Part shown: positions 1 to 8,700 of the stretch, one piece after another
How positions within the stretch are numbered: the first letter of the stretch is position 1
Layout of the letters: each line of letters starts with the position of its first letter
Source: an uncultured Christensenellaceae bacterium
GTDB taxonomy: Bacteria; Bacillota; Clostridia; Christensenellales; UBA3700
Assembly: GCA_910588015.1 (NCBI GenBank)
Contig: CAJUOK010000001.1
Coordinates: 1-64,000 of the forward strand
Length of the DNA stretch: 64,000 nt
Direction of reading: 5' to 3'
The notes under the pieces: generated by a model
Told to the model about the DNA's origin: nothing
Databases searched by the model: none
What the model saw: the letters and a program-made list of their open reading frames with translations, nothing else
Translations under genes and position numbers: made by a program

Positions 1-15
1 TTTATCGTCTCATAT

Positions 16-104
16 GGAAGCGTATCGAAGTGGTCATAACGAGGTGGTCTTGAAAACCATTTGGGTGCAAGCCCACGGGGGTTCGAATCCCTCCGCTTCC
101 GCCA
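16..104 (+). tRNA. tRNA-Ser (anticodon UGA)
   Basis: A complete tRNA cloverleaf with a 7-bp acceptor stem (GGAAGCG paired with CGCTTCC), an encoded CCA end, a T-loop GTTCGAATCC and the long variable arm typical of tRNA-Ser. The anticodon loop CTTGAAA puts TGA at 51-53, so it reads UCA-type serine codons. It lies at the left edge of the AT-rich defence island, and tRNA 3' ends are common integrase targets. I could not find a second copy of its 3' end in the window, so its role as the attachment site is inference. Confidence 0.95.
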
Positions 105-135
105 TTTAGCCGATAATTGTCTAATCGGCAAACAT

Positions 136-166
136 AAAAGTGAGATGAAAATCATCTCACTTTTTA
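136..166 (+). terminator. Rho-independent terminator after tRNA-Ser
   Basis: A perfect hairpin (arms AAAAGTGAGATGA and TCATCTCACTTTT) followed by a T run. It sits about 30 bases behind the tRNA and is a standard intrinsic terminator. A second short inverted repeat, GCCGAT/ATCGGC, precedes it. Confidence 0.8.
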
Positions 167-326
167 TATCTTCTATTATTATATTTTACTGTCTTAATAT
201 TTTTCATTTTTACTAGATGCTTAATTCTATATCACTTATTTCGACTTTTCAAAGCTTACATTATAAATGGCACTTAACCACATAACTTAATAAAATAGAT
301 AAGACTGATACTAACTAATAAAAGTA

Positions 327-3300
327 CTAAATTTCATACCACTCAATATATAATTTCCCATCTTTTTCAACAGTCCGCATTCTAGTTCTATTAATGATTT
401 CTTTCACCTTGTTTCTATATTCTTCTGGATGTGATTTAGCATAATTATTAACCACCGCTCTTATAATCATTTGATCCACATAATCCTGCTGTTCTTTTTT
501 TATTACCTCAATTCCTAGATTTTGTACTATACTATTGTTATACTCTACTAAATCTTTATTGGTTTTAATAAATTTCGATGTTAGTAATTCATGCAGTTTC
601 TCAATACATCGTTGCTGTCTATCTCTATCCCCTTCTAACAACAATCCTTGCTTGATGAACCTATATACGCTTGAAGTAAAATAATTACCAAAATTAAGAT
701 AGGATAGTTTCTGAATATAATCAATATGTTTTTCTATATTTAGGCCCAATAGTGTCAAAAACTTATTCATCCCTATTTGTTTCAATTTAAGTCGAATCAT
801 CATATTAGATATAAAAGTATCATCACTAACTAAAATTGCCTTATCATTAGCTGCTATAGCACCTATCATATCACTTTCCAGAAAAAGTTTCTTGTTAACA
901 AAAAAATCTCTAAGCTTATCATTAAAGCTATATGAATATTCTTTTTCTAAACAAGTAAGACCTTCAACAAGTCTCTTAATCCTATAAAGAAATTTGATTT
1001 GCTCTTGCGCATTCTCTTCTGTTTTAATTGTTCTCACTACCTGACCATTTCTATAAAGCAATTGACTTCTATTTGTATCTTTCAATTCATTAATAATATC
1101 TGAAATTTCAGATAAAAGGAATCTCCTTGTAATTACGGATATATTACAATTAAGTCCTTTTAAATCTTCGATATTAATACCTAATATGGCCAAAATATAA
1201 ATGCTATCAAATGACAATACAAATTCGTTATTAGCATATATTTCGATTTCATTTTCTAAGTTACGTAATCTTTTTTTATTTTCATATAAGAGAAAACTAT
1301 ATGACTCTAATATTTTTCTACCTAATTTAGCCGAAAATAATGTTATAGGCAAAATACCTTTTGATTCATTGTATATGCTGATTATATCATCAACATAACA
1401 TTGTCTCTGCTCAACCCACTTTATTAAATTCTCAATACCATTATTAGTAGAATCCCCTTTTATCACTTGCATTAGATTATTTTTTAATAAAACGCTCATT
1501 GCATAACCAGATATAATGTTATCTATCCAGTCTAATGAAATAATCTCATAGTTTGTCCCTTTGTACTCAACTATTGCTCCAGCAGATTTATATAAAATCT
1601 TTTCAACTTTCCTATCACTCTCTTTATAATGTTCAGAATTTGCAAGATTGTTTGTTTCCAATTCTCCAATCAATTCGTCTTTATATAGAGAAATTGCCGT
1701 CTGTGCACCAGACTCATCTTTTAAAATAGCCGTCACTCCTGCTTGTACACTCTTTGGTTTTTCTTTAGTTTCCCTCTCCATTGTTATAGATATAAAAGCA
1801 TTTAAGCATGCCACATTTGTATCATCAATTAACAACGACCTTAATAGGTATTCATAAGCGTTTTCTTTTTTCTGAGCTTGCAAATATGTTACCCCTATCA
1901 AATAAAAAACTTGTGCATCTATCACATTCTTTGCCTCTTCAAAAAATTTATCAAAGATTATTTCTTGAGTTTCTAAGCGGATCGATAATAAATTGCGGTA
2001 ATTCTCTTTAGTTTGTTTTAGCATTAATGCCTCTAATATATATTTTTTTGCATCTGCAATTTCACCAAGATGATAGCAACATATAAACAGCCCCCTATAT
2101 GCAATCTCGAGTTTGGGATTTTCTTGTTTAATTTGCAATAATATAATTTTTGCATCATTTAAATAATCAGTTTCTTGTATCAAAACATTAACTATTTCTA
2201 ATCTAAAAAAGATTGGCAATTCTCTCTTATTCAACTCTAATAGTTTGCTAAATTTCTTGCTTTTATTAAAAACATAGATTAATTTACTAATAATGCTGAT
2301 AGGAAACTCATACACGCTATTTAAATTCTCTGCCACCCATTCACTTTCCTTCTTAAATATTTTATTATACTTAATGTTTGTAGATGAATAATAAGCCAAC
2401 AATAAATGATAAACGTAATCAGTATTATAAATATTTTTATATTGATTTAAAAAACTAATAGGCGAGAAATTAGAAGATTTATTCGCCTGATTAAGCATAA
2501 TATAATCCTCTAGAAAAAGACTATCTGCGTGATATAAATAGTTGTGCATTTCAATCACATTTAATCCTTTTTGAGGATTTTCTTCCACTTGTTTATAAAA
2601 ATAATTATGAGCAAGTGAATACTTTTGAGAGATTTCACAAAATTGTCTTATCTCAGAAAATTCCAAATCTTTAGCATTCTTTCTCAATCTATGCCCCAAA
2701 TCCATCTCTTTGATTGATAAATTTTCTCGTATTTGCTGATTACTTTCTGTATATAACCTTTCATAGATTGATTCATCACCTAACAAATTAGACAATGAAA
2801 GTAATCCCTCCCAAAAAACAGTTTGCAATTCTGGTGTTAATAATTTAATCCGTTCAAGATTGCTACAAATAATATTAAATTCATCATAATCCTTTAATTT
2901 CTGTTCCTTGATATGCAAATCCATAGTTACTCTTTTATATAGTTTTAAAAGAAGAATCCGTTGCTGAAAATAAAACTCTGTATCAAAATATGGCATTATT
3001 TCACCATCTTGAGTTCGAATTCCTGTAAAATGCTTATTCAAAGCATAAATCGTAAATATTCTTCTTATGTTGTCATCAATTTCAAATTCTAAAGATCTAT
3101 TTTCAATATTTTGAGCATCTCCAATTAATAATGATTGGCTCTCAAATGTGTCATTCAAAATTTGCTCTGAAATTAACTTTAACTGTTTATTTTTACAATC
3201 TTTGTATACATAAGATAATAATTCTTTATCAAAAAACTGCGCAAACAAACAAGTAAGTTCGTCTATATATATTTTACTTTTATTTGTAATATACTTTGAT

Positions 3301-3875
3301 ATTAAATATTTTATTCCATTTCTATCACAATAAAAAGAATATACTATTTTATAGTAATCATATAAATCTTGAAAGTCATCTGACTTTGATGTGGATTCAA
3401 GAGACTCTAGTAACGTTTGCAGTTTTGCAAAGTTCCCCTCTTCTATTGTTTCATCTAGTATAATTTTAGTTTGTTTTAAATTAAATCCGCAATTTTGTAC
3501 AATCGTAAAACTACTCTTACCACTTTCCAATGCTTCTGCAGCTTTATTTTCTGCTTCTCGTTTTTTTAAAATTAAAAATTCCTTAGGGTATGCTTTCTCA
3601 TCAGAATCTATTAATTTTGCATGATTTCCACATAGCCAAATACAATTATCAATAGATGTCCTCTGTTCTACAGTCATATTGGGATCAAATCTTGGACCAA
3701 GTGGTGCAGCTGCACATATATGAGCTGCAATACCTATATTGATTATACCCGAATTACCGTTTTTCGGAGCAGCTTTAGTTAAAATTCCACATAGTGAACA
3801 CCTCAACCCAACTCTTTCACTAGCAAGTGTTTTTACACTTTTCGAAAAATCATCTCTATTATTATTTTTCGACAT
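327..3875 (-). CDS. HNH nuclease - TPR - GreAB_C-like - PIN fusion protein, predicted defence effector
   Basis: A 1182-aa protein with nuclease-like domains at both ends. Residues 20-115 match the HNH domain seen in the CBASS effector Cap5: C26xxC29, an AHI motif with H52, N77, then C82 and H85, with the typical AAP.GPRFDP stretch. Residues about 130-690 are helical and TPR-like. Residues about 705-800 resemble the GreA/GreB C-terminal fold. Residues about 880-1030 look PIN-like, with SFDS early and a VSDD motif near 1018. A PIN-TPR-GreABC architecture is known from bacterial conflict systems (established knowledge); an N-terminal HNH on it is what I infer here. The start has GAGG upstream. 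No obvious partner gene is adjacent, so it may act alone as a sensor-nuclease. The HNH call is firm; the GreAB_C and PIN calls are weaker. Confidence 0.75.
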   Translation of the reverse strand: MSKNNNRDDFSKSVKTLASERVGLRCSLCGILTKAAPKNGNSGIINIGIAAHICAAAPLGPRFDPNMTVEQRTSIDNCIWLCGNHAKLIDSDEKAYPKEFLILKKREAENKAAEALESGKSSFTIVQNCGFNLKQTKIILDETIEEGNFAKLQTLLESLESTSKSDDFQDLYDYYKIVYSFYCDRNGIKYLISKYITNKSKIYIDELTCLFAQFFDKELLSYVYKDCKNKQLKLISEQILNDTFESQSLLIGDAQNIENRSLEFEIDDNIRRIFTIYALNKHFTGIRTQDGEIMPYFDTEFYFQQRILLLKLYKRVTMDLHIKEQKLKDYDEFNIICSNLERIKLLTPELQTVFWEGLLSLSNLLGDESIYERLYTESNQQIRENLSIKEMDLGHRLRKNAKDLEFSEIRQFCEISQKYSLAHNYFYKQVEENPQKGLNVIEMHNYLYHADSLFLEDYIMLNQANKSSNFSPISFLNQYKNIYNTDYVYHLLLAYYSSTNIKYNKIFKKESEWVAENLNSVYEFPISIISKLIYVFNKSKKFSKLLELNKRELPIFFRLEIVNVLIQETDYLNDAKIILLQIKQENPKLEIAYRGLFICCYHLGEIADAKKYILEALMLKQTKENYRNLLSIRLETQEIIFDKFFEEAKNVIDAQVFYLIGVTYLQAQKKENAYEYLLRSLLIDDTNVACLNAFISITMERETKEKPKSVQAGVTAILKDESGAQTAISLYKDELIGELETNNLANSEHYKESDRKVEKILYKSAGAIVEYKGTNYEIISLDWIDNIISGYAMSVLLKNNLMQVIKGDSTNNGIENLIKWVEQRQCYVDDIISIYNESKGILPITLFSAKLGRKILESYSFLLYENKKRLRNLENEIEIYANNEFVLSFDSIYILAILGINIEDLKGLNCNISVITRRFLLSEISDIINELKDTNRSQLLYRNGQVVRTIKTEENAQEQIKFLYRIKRLVEGLTCLEKEYSYSFNDKLRDFFVNKKLFLESDMIGAIAANDKAILVSDDTFISNMMIRLKLKQIGMNKFLTLLGLNIEKHIDYIQKLSYLNFGNYFTSSVYRFIKQGLLLEGDRDRQQRCIEKLHELLTSKFIKTNKDLVEYNNSIVQNLGIEVIKKEQQDYVDQMIIRAVVNNYAKSHPEEYRNKVKEIINRTRMRTVEKDGKLYIEWYEI

Positions 3876-3959
3876 CTTTATAACCTCTTTCGTTCAATTA
3901 TAACAAAATATTAGGAGCAAATCAAGAGTAAAATAATTTTAAATCTATTTGTATAGACT

Positions 3960-4027
3960 TTATTTTGCAATCTTTCCTTGCCGAAGCCTTTTTATACATT
4001 CCAAATAATCACGTACTCGTCATGACA
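3960..4027 (-). pseudogene. Decayed 3' end of a tyrosine integrase gene
   Basis: Read on the minus strand, this stretch gives RDYLECIKRLRQGKIAK followed by a stop. It aligns with the C-terminus of the intact integrase at 10694-12337 (DYLEYMERRAARKKDMEM). At DNA level CCAAATAATC, then TACTCGTCAT, are shared, with a one-base loss that shifts the frame. Nothing upstream of 4030 resembles the rest of an integrase. It is a scar of an earlier or second integration module between the first defence gene and the HEPN/NTase pair. Confidence 0.7.
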
Positions 4028-4094
4028 TTTAAAACTGTTTGCCTGGCCCCATCTATTGCTGTCGAATGGCAGACAGCTTTCTGGTTAGCAAATC

Positions 4095-4123
4095 TAAAAA
4101 GTGAGATGATTTAAAATCTCACT
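4095..4123 (-). terminator. Terminator of the HEPN/NTase operon
   Basis: On the minus strand an AGTGAGAT/ATCTCACT hairpin is followed by five T, about 50 bases past the NTase stop. Stem and flank closely resemble the terminator behind tRNA-Ser. A separate small inverted repeat, GCTGTC/GACAGC, lies at 4058-4077. Confidence 0.7.
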
Positions 4124-4174
4124 ATTATTCTTTTAATCAATCATTGAAAGCAAATAACTCTTTAATTTATCTTA

Positions 4175-4828
4175 TTAATATTCCTGTAAGACTTCATTAA
4201 CAGCTTGTCCAAGCAATGAAAACGAATGCGGTCTATTGTCTTTACTTACTTCCTGATATTTCTCTTTTTTGATTTTGTATTTTTCACGCAGAGCATTCCA
4301 CTTCTCTGCATTATTTATTTGTCTGTATCTTTTATTAAAATCTTCACAATTTTCTAACTGCACATAGTGATAATCATCTGGCTTATGTTTTTTCTCGTTC
4401 TTGAGAATTATGTACTGGTTGTTTTCATTTAATCGCAAGATTGCAATATCATACGAATAATCAATCAGGTTATTTATAACTTTCTTCATTGTCAAGACAT
4501 GAGTTGAATCTTCACAATTTTTAAGCCCTAAACCAAGTTCCTCGTTTGCCTTATTAAAATATTTCGTAAACAATTCCTTCGTCGCTTTAGCATTACCTTT
4601 GTATTCTTCTGGCATCTTTTCAAAACGCAATTGATAATCCAAATCAAATCCATCGTTCCCTACTAGAACCAAATTGCGTTTTGCGCTACCAACAAGAAAC
4701 ACGTTAAAAGTCCACTTCTTTTTGCCAAAATCTGCACGCAAATACTCGCGCACTTTTACTATCAATCCTTTTTCAAAATTTTCACGCGCTAACTTCTTTT
4801 TCTCATCTTTTTTCTTTAAGTATTCCAT
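4175..4828 (-). CDS. MNT-like nucleotidyltransferase, predicted antitoxin to the HEPN protein
   Basis: A 217-aa protein of the nucleotidyltransferase fold. It has a glycine-serine motif (VGSAKRN) followed by an acidic pair (FDLDYQL) and a later aspartate strand (YDIAIL), the usual GS...DxD...D metal-binding layout. The frame stays open upstream to 4867, but the ATG at 4828 is preferred because AAGGAGGGG lies about 10 bases before it and it overlaps the HEPN stop as TAATG, indicating translational coupling. In known HEPN/MNT modules the NTase neutralises the HEPN RNase, often by nucleotidylation. This protein is longer than the classic MntA (about 140 aa), and its C-terminal half is not recognised. 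Confidence 0.75.
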   Translation of the reverse strand: MEYLKKKDEKKKLARENFEKGLIVKVREYLRADFGKKKWTFNVFLVGSAKRNLVLVGNDGFDLDYQLRFEKMPEEYKGNAKATKELFTKYFNKANEELGLGLKNCEDSTHVLTMKKVINNLIDYSYDIAILRLNENNQYIILKNEKKHKPDDYHYVQLENCEDFNKRYRQINNAEKWNALREKYKIKKEKYQEVSKDNRPHSFSLLGQAVNEVLQEY

Positions 4829-5589
4829 TATCTTAAAAATTCCCCTCCTTTGAATGCATGTAAACAAATCAAATTGTCATACTTTTCTCCTGCTATATTT
4901 CCATCTTTATAATTGCTCTTATTAATATCTTGCGTTAATCCGCCTCTTACAATACCATCAACAATTGTGCCTTCTTTTAATCCATCTGTTGGAAGAATCC
5001 TGTATAATGCTTCGATAGCATCTTCAATTCCCTTTATTTCGCTTTCAACATTTTCTCGATCTGTATATTTCGATAGTAATAACATATTGTGATGCATTAC
5101 TTTATTTCTTAACCTATTGACTTTCTCAATATCTTCAATTATCAAATTATATTTCTTTGCCAGTTTAAACTTGGTTATAATGTTTTTGGAAACACCAAAT
5201 TCAATTAAGCCCTCATAGAAATATAATCTGGATTGAATTTCTAGGCTATGCTTATCTCTTTTACACAATTGATTCAACTTGAGCCTACTACTTTTCTCAA
5301 CTTGATAGTCAACTTTAAGTTCCACATTTTCAAATACTATATTTCGCAAATATTCCTCGGCTGCTGCAAGATAAATATATAATTTATCTCTTAGACTCTT
5401 ATCATAACGAATTACGTTCTTGAAATGTTCATATTTAATCTCTTTAACATTCGGTTCCCATTTGCACAATACGTCATAAACCTGCTTATAAAGGAATTTC
5501 CCTCGCGTGACCATATAATCTTTAAATTGTTGCTCTTCCTCATCTTTAAATCTTAAAAGTGGGAAATTGCTATTTATCATGTCGTCCAT
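4828..5589 (-). CDS. HEPN-domain (Abi-like) protein, predicted RNase toxin
   Basis: A 253-aa, mostly helical protein. It contains an LRDKLYIYLAAAEEYLR segment typical of Abi-like HEPN proteins and the catalytic-type R-x4-H motif in RLRNKVMHH near residue 165. HEPN proteins of this kind cleave RNA when released from their partner. It is first in a two-gene operon with the nucleotidyltransferase and shares one base with it. It is transcribed divergently from the helicase fusion at 5745, leaving 155 bases for both promoters. Toxin/antitoxin pairing is inferred from motif and gene order; an abortive phage-defence role is plausible. Confidence 0.75.
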   Translation of the reverse strand: MDDMINSNFPLLRFKDEEEQQFKDYMVTRGKFLYKQVYDVLCKWEPNVKEIKYEHFKNVIRYDKSLRDKLYIYLAAAEEYLRNIVFENVELKVDYQVEKSSRLKLNQLCKRDKHSLEIQSRLYFYEGLIEFGVSKNIITKFKLAKKYNLIIEDIEKVNRLRNKVMHHNMLLLSKYTDRENVESEIKGIEDAIEALYRILPTDGLKEGTIVDGIVRGGLTQDINKSNYKDGNIAGEKYDNLICLHAFKGGEFLR

Positions 5590-5686
5590 ATAAAATATTC
5601 CTCTGCATTGTTTATACTTAATTCTACCACAAAATCTCTATATTATCAATGTTTGATTATATTTATACAATATATTTTTGTTTAAC

Positions 5687-5715
5687 TTGCTATTTCTCAT
5701 TGGTAATGGTATGAT
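5687..5715 (+). promoter_or_regulatory. Promoter of the exonuclease-RecQ-UvrD gene
   Basis: TTGCTA and TATGAT are separated by exactly 17 bases, 30 bases before the ATG at 5745. The ribosome site is weak (TAGGG). Confidence 0.55.
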
Positions 5716-5744
5716 AATATTATATATAACTTTTAGGGTATAGA

Positions 5745-8700
5745 ATGAAATCAATCATCTTTATTGACAGTGAAATAGGAATTTCAGATCATAAAATAAA
5801 GGATTTAGGAGCGCTTACAGAGGATGGCACTCAATTCCACTCTGCCTCACAAAATAGTTTTATAAGTTTCATTGATGGGACTGATTTCCTTTGTGGACAT
5901 AACATTGTCGAGCACGACATGAAATATCTCAAACCTTTATTCTATAATAAACCTATTCCGCAACTAATAGATACATTGTATTTATCTCCGTTGCTTTATC
6001 CTAAAAAACCTTATCACAAACTTCCAAAAAATGATAAATTGGACGATGTACAATTAAATAACCCCTTAAACGATGCCATTAAAGCGCAAATCCGTTTTTA
6101 TGAGGAGCAAGATGCTTGGAAAGTCTTGCCTCGAAATATTAAAATGATTTATTGTGCATTACTTTATAAATTTCCTCAATTTAATGGTTTCTTCAATTAT
6201 AATGGGTATAAGCCATATCAAATAAATGGCGAAACTATAAAAATTGAATTCGCTGGAAAAATTTGCAAAAATGCAGATGTTGATTTACTAATTGAACATT
6301 ACCCAATGGAATTAGCCTATGCGCTTGCGCTAATATCCAGCGACGATTATCAATCAATTACGCCGCCTTGGCTAATTAAGAATTATCCTAAAATAGAAAA
6401 TATAATAAAGTTTTTACGCGCCACCCCATGTAATGATGAGCAATGTGCGTATTGCGTCAATAAGCTTGATATCAAGAAAGGATTAAAAAGATTTTTTGGA
6501 TTTGACAAGTTTAGAACATATGATGGAGAGCCATTACAAGAAGACGCTGCACGCGCTGCCATTGAAGGAAAATCTTTACTTGCAGTTTTCCCAACTGGAG
6601 GCGGCAAATCTGTAACTTTTCAACTTCCTGCTCTCATGCAAGGAGAAAATGCACACGGATTAACAGTAGTAATCTCTCCGTTACTTTCACTTATGAAAGA
6701 TCAAGTGGACAATCTAAACGAAAAAGGCCTTTATGACGCTGTAACAATAAATGGTCTATTAAGTCCTATTGAACGTAAAGAAGCAATTGACCGCGTAAGT
6801 AGCGGTAGAGCTACCTTGCTATATATTGCTCCTGAGCAACTTCGCTCAAAGACTGTTGAACGGATTTTATTCTCACGCAATGTTATAAGATTCGTTATTG
6901 ACGAAGCCCACTGCTTCTCTGCATGGGGGCAAGATTTTCGTGTGGATTACCAATACATTGGAGATTTCATTCGTAGTTATCAAAAAAAGAAATTATTAAA
7001 AAATCCAATACCTATTTCTTGTTTTACAGCAACAGCGAAACAAAAGGTAATTTCCGATATTAAGGATTATTTCAAGAGAAAACTTGATTTAGATCTTAAA
7101 CTATTTGCCACAACCGCAACTCGCGCTAATCTTCATTATACCGTTTTACACGTAGATAATGATGACGAGAAATATAATAAGCTCCGCTCTCTTATCGAAC
7201 ATAATGACTGCCCAACTATTATATATGTCTCAAGAACGCGTCGTACGGTTGAAATTGCCAATAAACTAACTGCCGATGGTTTCCCTGCGCGTCCTTTTTA
7301 TGGAAAAATGGATGCCAACACTAAGATAGAAAATCAAGAGGCTTTTATTAGGAACGAATATAAAATTATTGTTGCTACATCTGCATTTGGTATGGGGGTA
7401 GACAAAAAAGAAGTAAAGTTAGTTATTCACTATGACATATCCGATTCGCTTGAAAATTACATACAAGAGGCTGGACGTGCCGGTCGCGGCGATGATATTC
7501 AAGCGGATTGCTATGTGCTTTTTAACGACGATGATTTAAATAAACATTTCATTCTGCTTAATCAGACAAAGTTAAGTCTAAATGAAATACAACAAGTATG
7601 GAAAGCCATAAAAGATCTAACAAAGAATCGTCCAACTGTTTGTTGTTCTCCGCTAGAGGTTGCACGTCAAGCTGGTTGGGATGATTCAAAACAAGAAATT
7701 GAAACTCGTGTTAAAACAGCCATCTCTGCCCTTGAAACAGCGGGTTATGTAAAACGTGGAAATAATTCTCCACGAGTATACGCAACGAGTATTCTTGCTA
7801 AAAATATGGAAGATGCCTCCATTCTTATTAGAAAGTCTCCTATTCTAAGCGACCCGCACAAACAAGATGCTCTGAGAATAATGCATTCATTAATTCACGA
7901 ACGCGCTGTTGAAAAAGGAGAAGATGCAGAATCTCGCGTCGATTATTTAGCAGATCGTCTTGGGCTTGAAAAAGCTCGCGTCATTGATTCAATTAGCCAA
8001 CTACGTGAACTTGGCTTGCTTGCGGACCATCAAGATATGTCTGCCTATATAAATCGTTCTGACACAGAATATAGATCTTCAAGAATTCTTGATAACTTTG
8101 CTAAACTTGAATCCTATTTACTATCTAATCTCCCAGATGAAGGGATATCTGTTGACCTTAAACAATTAAATGATCAAGCATTAAAAGATGGTATAAGTTT
8201 TGCAACAGTTAAAAACATTAAGACTATACATTTCTTCTGGAATATAAAAGGATATACCTCAAGAGGTATTGCACAAATAGACGATGAAGATATGCCTATT
8301 CCAAAACAAAAAGAAATTGTCCCAACAATGTCAGTTTCCAAATTAAAGGCAAAGTTTGAGAATAGAATTGCCGTGTGCAAATACATCATTAAAGAACTAT
8401 ATAAAAGGGCTGAATCACTACCTAACAGAGAAAGCGGAAATATCCCCGTTCTCTTTTCCCTACTGGAATTACACAAAGGATATCTTAATCAAGCCCAATC
8501 TAGTTTTCTAAGAAACGACGCTTCCACTGCCGACGTTGAAGATGCTCTGTTGTATCTGAAAAACATAGGAGCTCTACAACTAGAAGGCGGCTTTCTTGTT
8601 CTATATAATGCTATGGAACTTAAACGAATTGTAGTGGATAATAAAATTCGCTATAAGCAAGATGATTATAGGCTTCTAAGTGAATTCTATAAACTCAAAA

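Noticed and set aside
16..104. tRNA-Ser 3' end as proven attachment site of the whole 45-kb island
   Set aside because: I looked for a second copy of the tRNA tail near 10.6 kb, 12.5-13.2 kb and 45.5-45.7 kb and found none, so it remains only a plausible idea.
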